Origin: Oscillospiraceae bacterium
GTDB lineage: Bacteria; Bacillota; Clostridia; Oscillospirales; Oscillospiraceae
Reading direction: 5' to 3'
Length of the DNA stretch: 5,228 nt
NCBI GenBank assembly: GCA_017521875.1
Contig: JAFXBH010000219.1
Coordinates: 1-5,228, forward strand
The translations under genes were made by a program, and so were the position numbers. The notes beneath the pieces are model-generated. The model was given only the letters and a program-made list of their open reading frames with translations. It was not told the origin of the DNA and made no database searches. Shown piece after piece: positions 5,173-5,228 of the stretch (position 1 is the first letter of the stretch; every line of letters starts with the position of its first letter).

Positions 5173-5204
5173 AACACCAAATCAAAGAATGCGAGGAATA
5201 TTGT

Positions 5205-5228
5205 ATGAGTTACTTATCTGCAAGAGAA
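5205..5228 (+). CDS. Start of a plus-strand gene, possibly a small HTH (excisionase-like) protein, partial
   Basis: Only eight codons (MSYLSARE) are present before the window ends. The start is supported by GAGGA at 5193-5197, seven bases ahead of ATG. The N-terminus resembles that of small winged-helix/HTH proteins common on clostridial mobile elements, which typically open with M-x-Y-L-S-x-x-E-x-A followed by a Trp and the recognition helix. That comparison is from memory of the family and eight residues cannot prove it. The repeats directly upstream would suit autoregulation by such a protein. That a gene starts here is fairly likely; its identity is tentative. Confidence 0.5.

Larger units (their letters stand above)
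4831..5204. other. AT-rich intergenic region with short repeats and no convincing gene
   Basis: About 375 bases separate the operon promoter from the next plus-strand start. All longer frames in it are broken by stops. It carries three sets of short direct repeats (4945-4980, 5117-5136, 5138-5172), an 8-bp inverted repeat (ATGCATAC 4922-4929 / GTATGCAT 4969-4976), and an isolated consensus Shine-Dalgarno with a five-codon ORF (5012-5043). Its base composition is visibly AT-richer than the genes to the left. It may be the edge of acquired DNA; no complete insertion sequence, tRNA or att site could be recognised. Confidence 0.6.

Overview
The window reads as a chromosomal segment from a low-to-mid GC Gram-positive bacterium, most likely a clostridial gut Firmicute (inference). 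The reasons are the strong AGGAGG-type ribosome binding sites, two probable TTG starts, a lipobox lipoprotein with a Thr/Pro linker, and a NrnA-like protein whose N-terminus closely resembles the Bacillus type. Almost everything recognisable concerns nucleic-acid or nucleotide turnover.

Layout. Positions 1-188 (minus) hold the N-terminus of a DHH-family NrnA-like nanoRNase/pAp phosphatase. A short AT-rich divergent promoter region (189-288) separates it from a stand-alone 5'-3' exonuclease on the plus strand (289-1137), which keeps the full set of metal-binding acidic residues of the Pol I 5'-nuclease domain. A strong hairpin terminator at 1142-1166, with T-tracts on both strands, lies between this gene and the convergent minus-strand cluster.

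The cluster reads right to left from a good sigma-A-type promoter at 4802-4830. First is a two-domain protein (3609-4721) that joins an N-terminal HAD 5'(3')-deoxyribonucleotidase-like domain to a C-terminal guanylate-kinase-like P-loop domain. Second is a secreted lipoprotein of the UshA/5'-nucleotidase family (1951-3549). Third is a DeoD-type purine nucleoside phosphorylase (1177-1923). The gaps are 59 and 27 nt with no visible terminator, so one transcript is likely. The inferred theme is salvage: the surface 5'-nucleotidase makes nucleosides from external nucleotides, DeoD phosphorolyses purine nucleosides inside the cell, and the fusion protein acts on nucleoside monophosphates.

The right end (about 4831-5204) is AT-richer and carries no convincing gene. 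It holds several short repeat structures: ATAATC three times at a 15-bp period, ATTCAAGAT twice at 11 bp, and a 16-bp unit twice at 19 bp. It also has a consensus Shine-Dalgarno followed by an ORF of only five codons. At 5205 a new plus-strand gene begins (MSYLSARE...), possibly a small helix-turn-helix protein of mobile-element type. This looks like the junction between a housekeeping cluster and accessory DNA.

The most noteworthy items are the nucleotidase-kinase fusion, whose kinase domain has lost the residues that normally recognise GMP, and the repeat array in front of the partial gene at the right edge.
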